Below the pieces are notes generated by a model. That model had not been told where the DNA came from. It worked only from the letters and a program-made list of their open reading frames with translations, and did not search any database. Positions 62,703-64,000 of a DNA stretch of 64,000 bases are shown here, one piece after another. Numbering within the stretch: position 1 is the first letter of the stretch; each line of letters begins with the position of its first letter. The translations under genes and the position numbers were made by a program. This stretch comes from Mycolicibacterium moriokaense. GTDB lineage: Bacteria; Actinomycetota; Actinomycetes; Mycobacteriales; Mycobacteriaceae. The stretch lies in the NCBI RefSeq assembly GCF_003347205.1, contig NZ_QQBJ01000029.1, positions 1-64,000 on the forward strand. The letters are read 5' to 3'.

Positions 62703-63832
62703 GCGACGACGTTCGCCATGCGTTGGCGTATCTGTCCCGCGTCTGCGAGCCGCCCTGCGCTGGCCTGAGCGCCCTCGTCAAGCGCGTCGGAGCCGTGGCC
62801 GCCGCCGAGCGGGTCAAGGCGGGTGACGTCGACGCCGACCTCTTCTCGCGTATCGAGGCGCGGTACAAGATCGATTGCGCGGCAGAAGATCTCGAGCTGC
62901 TGGACCGTCGCGGCGGCCGCTTGGTGTCGGCCGAGGACGACGAGTGGCCGCTGCTCTCCTTCGCGGCGTTCGCCGGGATGAATCACAAAGACCGGCCGCA
63001 GGCCCATTCGCCGTTGGCGCTGTGGGTCATCGGGCCCGCCCGCCTCGACGACATGGCCGCGCGGGCCGCGGCGATCGTCGGGACCCGGGCAGCCACCACC
63101 TACGGCGAGCACGTCGCGGCGGACCTCGCTGCGGGACTCGTGGAGCGCGACGTGACGGTGGTGTCCGGCGGTGCGTACGGAATCGACGGCGCCGCGCATC
63201 GCGCCGCCCTGGCCACCGAGGGGTTCACCGTGGCGGTGCTGGCGGGCGGCATCGACATTCCGTATCCGTCCGGCCACTCTGCACTACTGCATCGCATCGG
63301 ACAGCAGGGCCTGGTCGTCAGCGAGTACCCGCCCGGCGTCCGCCCGGCCCGCCACCGGTTCCTGACGCGCAACCGTCTGGTCGCGGCGTTGTCGGGGGCC
63401 ACGGTCGTGGTCGAGGCGGGCGCGCGCAGCGGGGCGGCGAACACCGCGGCCTGGGCGCGAGCGCTCGGCCGCAACGTGTGTGCGGTACCCGGGCCGGTGA
63501 CGTCGTCGGCTTCGGTGGGTTGTCACGCGCTGCTGCGCGACGAGGCACATCTGGTCACCCGCGCGGCCGATGTCGTCGAGTTCGTCGGGCAGATCGGCGA
63601 ACTGGCGCCCGACGAGCAACGGCCCGGCTCCGAACTGGACGGCCTCGGGGAAGCCGAGCAGCGGGTCTACGAGGCGCTGCCCGCCCGCGGCCGCAGCACC
63701 GTGGACCAGATCGCGATCGCCTCGGGCCTTGCGCCCACGCAGGTGCTCGGGCCACTGTCGATGCTGGAGGTGATCGGTCTGGTCGTTCGCGACGAAGGCT
63801 ATTGGAAGCTCAAAAGGAAGCTCAAAAGGTAG
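62699..63832 (+). CDS. dprA: DNA processing protein DprA
   Basis: A 377-residue protein that loads RecA on incoming single-stranded DNA. The Rossmann-like core contains AIVGTRAATTYG, VVSGGAYGIDGAAHRAAL and the SGGAYGID loop, then VVEAGARSGAANTAAWA. The C-terminal ~60 residues (EQRVYEALPARGRSTVDQIA) form the winged-helix DML1-like domain. GTG 62699 overlaps the comM stop. Mycobacteria are not known for classic competence but keep this trio together. Equivalent to Rv2896c. Confidence 0.95.
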   Translation: MSDDVRHALAYLSRVCEPPCAGLSALVKRVGAVAAAERVKAGDVDADLFSRIEARYKIDCAAEDLELLDRRGGRLVSAEDDEWPLLSFAAFAGMNHKDRPQAHSPLALWVIGPARLDDMAARAAAIVGTRAATTYGEHVAADLAAGLVERDVTVVSGGAYGIDGAAHRAALATEGFTVAVLAGGIDIPYPSGHSALLHRIGQQGLVVSEYPPGVRPARHRFLTRNRLVAALSGATVVVEAGARSGAANTAAWARALGRNVCAVPGPVTSSASVGCHALLRDEAHLVTRAADVVEFVGQIGELAPDEQRPGSELDGLGEAEQRVYEALPARGRSTVDQIAIASGLAPTQVLGPLSMLEVIGLVVRDEGYWKLKRKLKR

Positions 63833-63865
63833 CCCGCCGCGGAATAGCCGCCGCTCGTATTGTTG

Positions 63866-63884
63866 TTGAGATCGGCTAACGAAT
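63866..63884 (+). promoter_or_regulatory. Weak IdeR-like box upstream of viuB
   Basis: TTGAGATCGGCTAACGAAT (63866-63884) agrees with the IdeR consensus at 12 of 19 positions; the run GGCTAAC is exact but the right half is poor. It follows a possible -10 TATTGT (63858-63863). The downstream gene encodes a siderophore-interacting protein, which makes iron control reasonable, but the match alone is not strong. Confidence 0.35.
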
Positions 63885-63909
63885 AAGAGTCAAGAGTTCT
63901 GGAGGATCA

Positions 63910-64000
63910 GTGGCAGGACGTCCCGTGCACACCTTCGAGGTGGTGCGAACCGAGAACCTCACGCCGCACATCGTCCGCGTCGTGCTCGGCGGCAGCGGTT
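63910..64000 (+). CDS. viuB: Siderophore-interacting protein ViuB (5' end only)
   Basis: An open frame begins at GTG 63910, with GGAGG at 63901-63905, and runs off the right edge after 30 codons. The visible residues (AGRPVHTFEVVRTENLTPHI and VRVVLGGSG) match the start of the FAD-dependent siderophore-interacting/ViuB family, whose first strands carry the flavin-binding beta-barrel. Such enzymes reduce ferric siderophores to release iron in the cytosol. Equivalent by order to Rv2895c, after dprA. Confidence 0.85.
   Translation, partial: MAGRPVHTFEVVRTENLTPHIVRVVLGGSG

Overview
The window is high-GC actinobacterial DNA from a Mycobacteriaceae genome, most likely an environmental or rapid-growing Mycolicibacterium-type species. 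I base this on gene order recalled from M. tuberculosis: the blocks aldo/keto reductase–lipN–DsbA–VKOR–pyc–rsmD–coaD, sepIVA–DUF177–rnc–mutM–osmC–acyP–smc–ftsY–amt–glnB–glnD–ffh–amidohydrolase, rpsP–khpA–rimM–trmD–lppW–rplS–lepB–rnhB–DUF2469 and yraN–comM–dprA–viuB match the Rv2971 to Rv2895c interval, written here in the opposite direction. No insertion sequence, integrase, CRISPR array, rRNA or complete tRNA was seen.

Layout. 1-8.4 kb: an aldo/keto reductase with a decayed second copy beside it, a LipN-like esterase, an envelope disulfide-forming pair (DsbA-like plus VKOR), pyruvate carboxylase, rsmD and coaD. 8.4-9.3 kb: a hemerythrin gene, a strong terminator and a repeat-rich promoter region; in M. 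tuberculosis the large PDIM/PGL locus lies between coaD and sepIVA, and here it is absent. 9.3-26 kb: cell division, RNA processing, DNA repair and chromosome genes (sepIVA, rnc, mutM, smc), an FMN-type isopentenyl diphosphate isomerase, ftsY, the nitrogen operon amt-glnB-glnD preceded by a GlnR-type box, then ffh and an amidohydrolase. 26-35 kb: two tandem gene pairs of penicillin-recognising enzymes (D,D-carboxypeptidases and LppW-type lipoproteins) interleaved with ribosomal protein and tRNA-modification genes, then lepB, rnhB and DUF2469.

35.2-60.7 kb is a 25-kb accessory block between two otherwise conserved segments. It holds a divergent pair of sulfur-ester operons (alkylsulfatase-like plus VOC protein; sulfotransferase plus alcohol dehydrogenase); a six-gene minus-strand run (DUF3237, TetR, P450, ATP-grasp, serine hydrolase, TetR) headed by a 36-bp near-perfect palindrome; a HAD phosphatase, an arginase-fold enzyme and a fused alpha-beta 2-oxoacid dehydrogenase E1; a family III CoA-transferase and TesB thioesterase; and an iron-transport operon.

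The most unusual item is that iron operon (58470 down to 52260, minus strand). An IdeR-type box lies just upstream of a ferric-binding lipoprotein, a double permease and an ATPase, and the operon ends, with four-base coupling, in an 831-residue protein joining an adenylation domain, a carrier domain and an integral-membrane acyltransferase-3 domain. A hemophore-type secreted protein is encoded divergently beside the same box. The window closes with yraN-comM-dprA, preceded by two DnaA-box-like sites, and the first codons of a ViuB-type siderophore-interacting protein.
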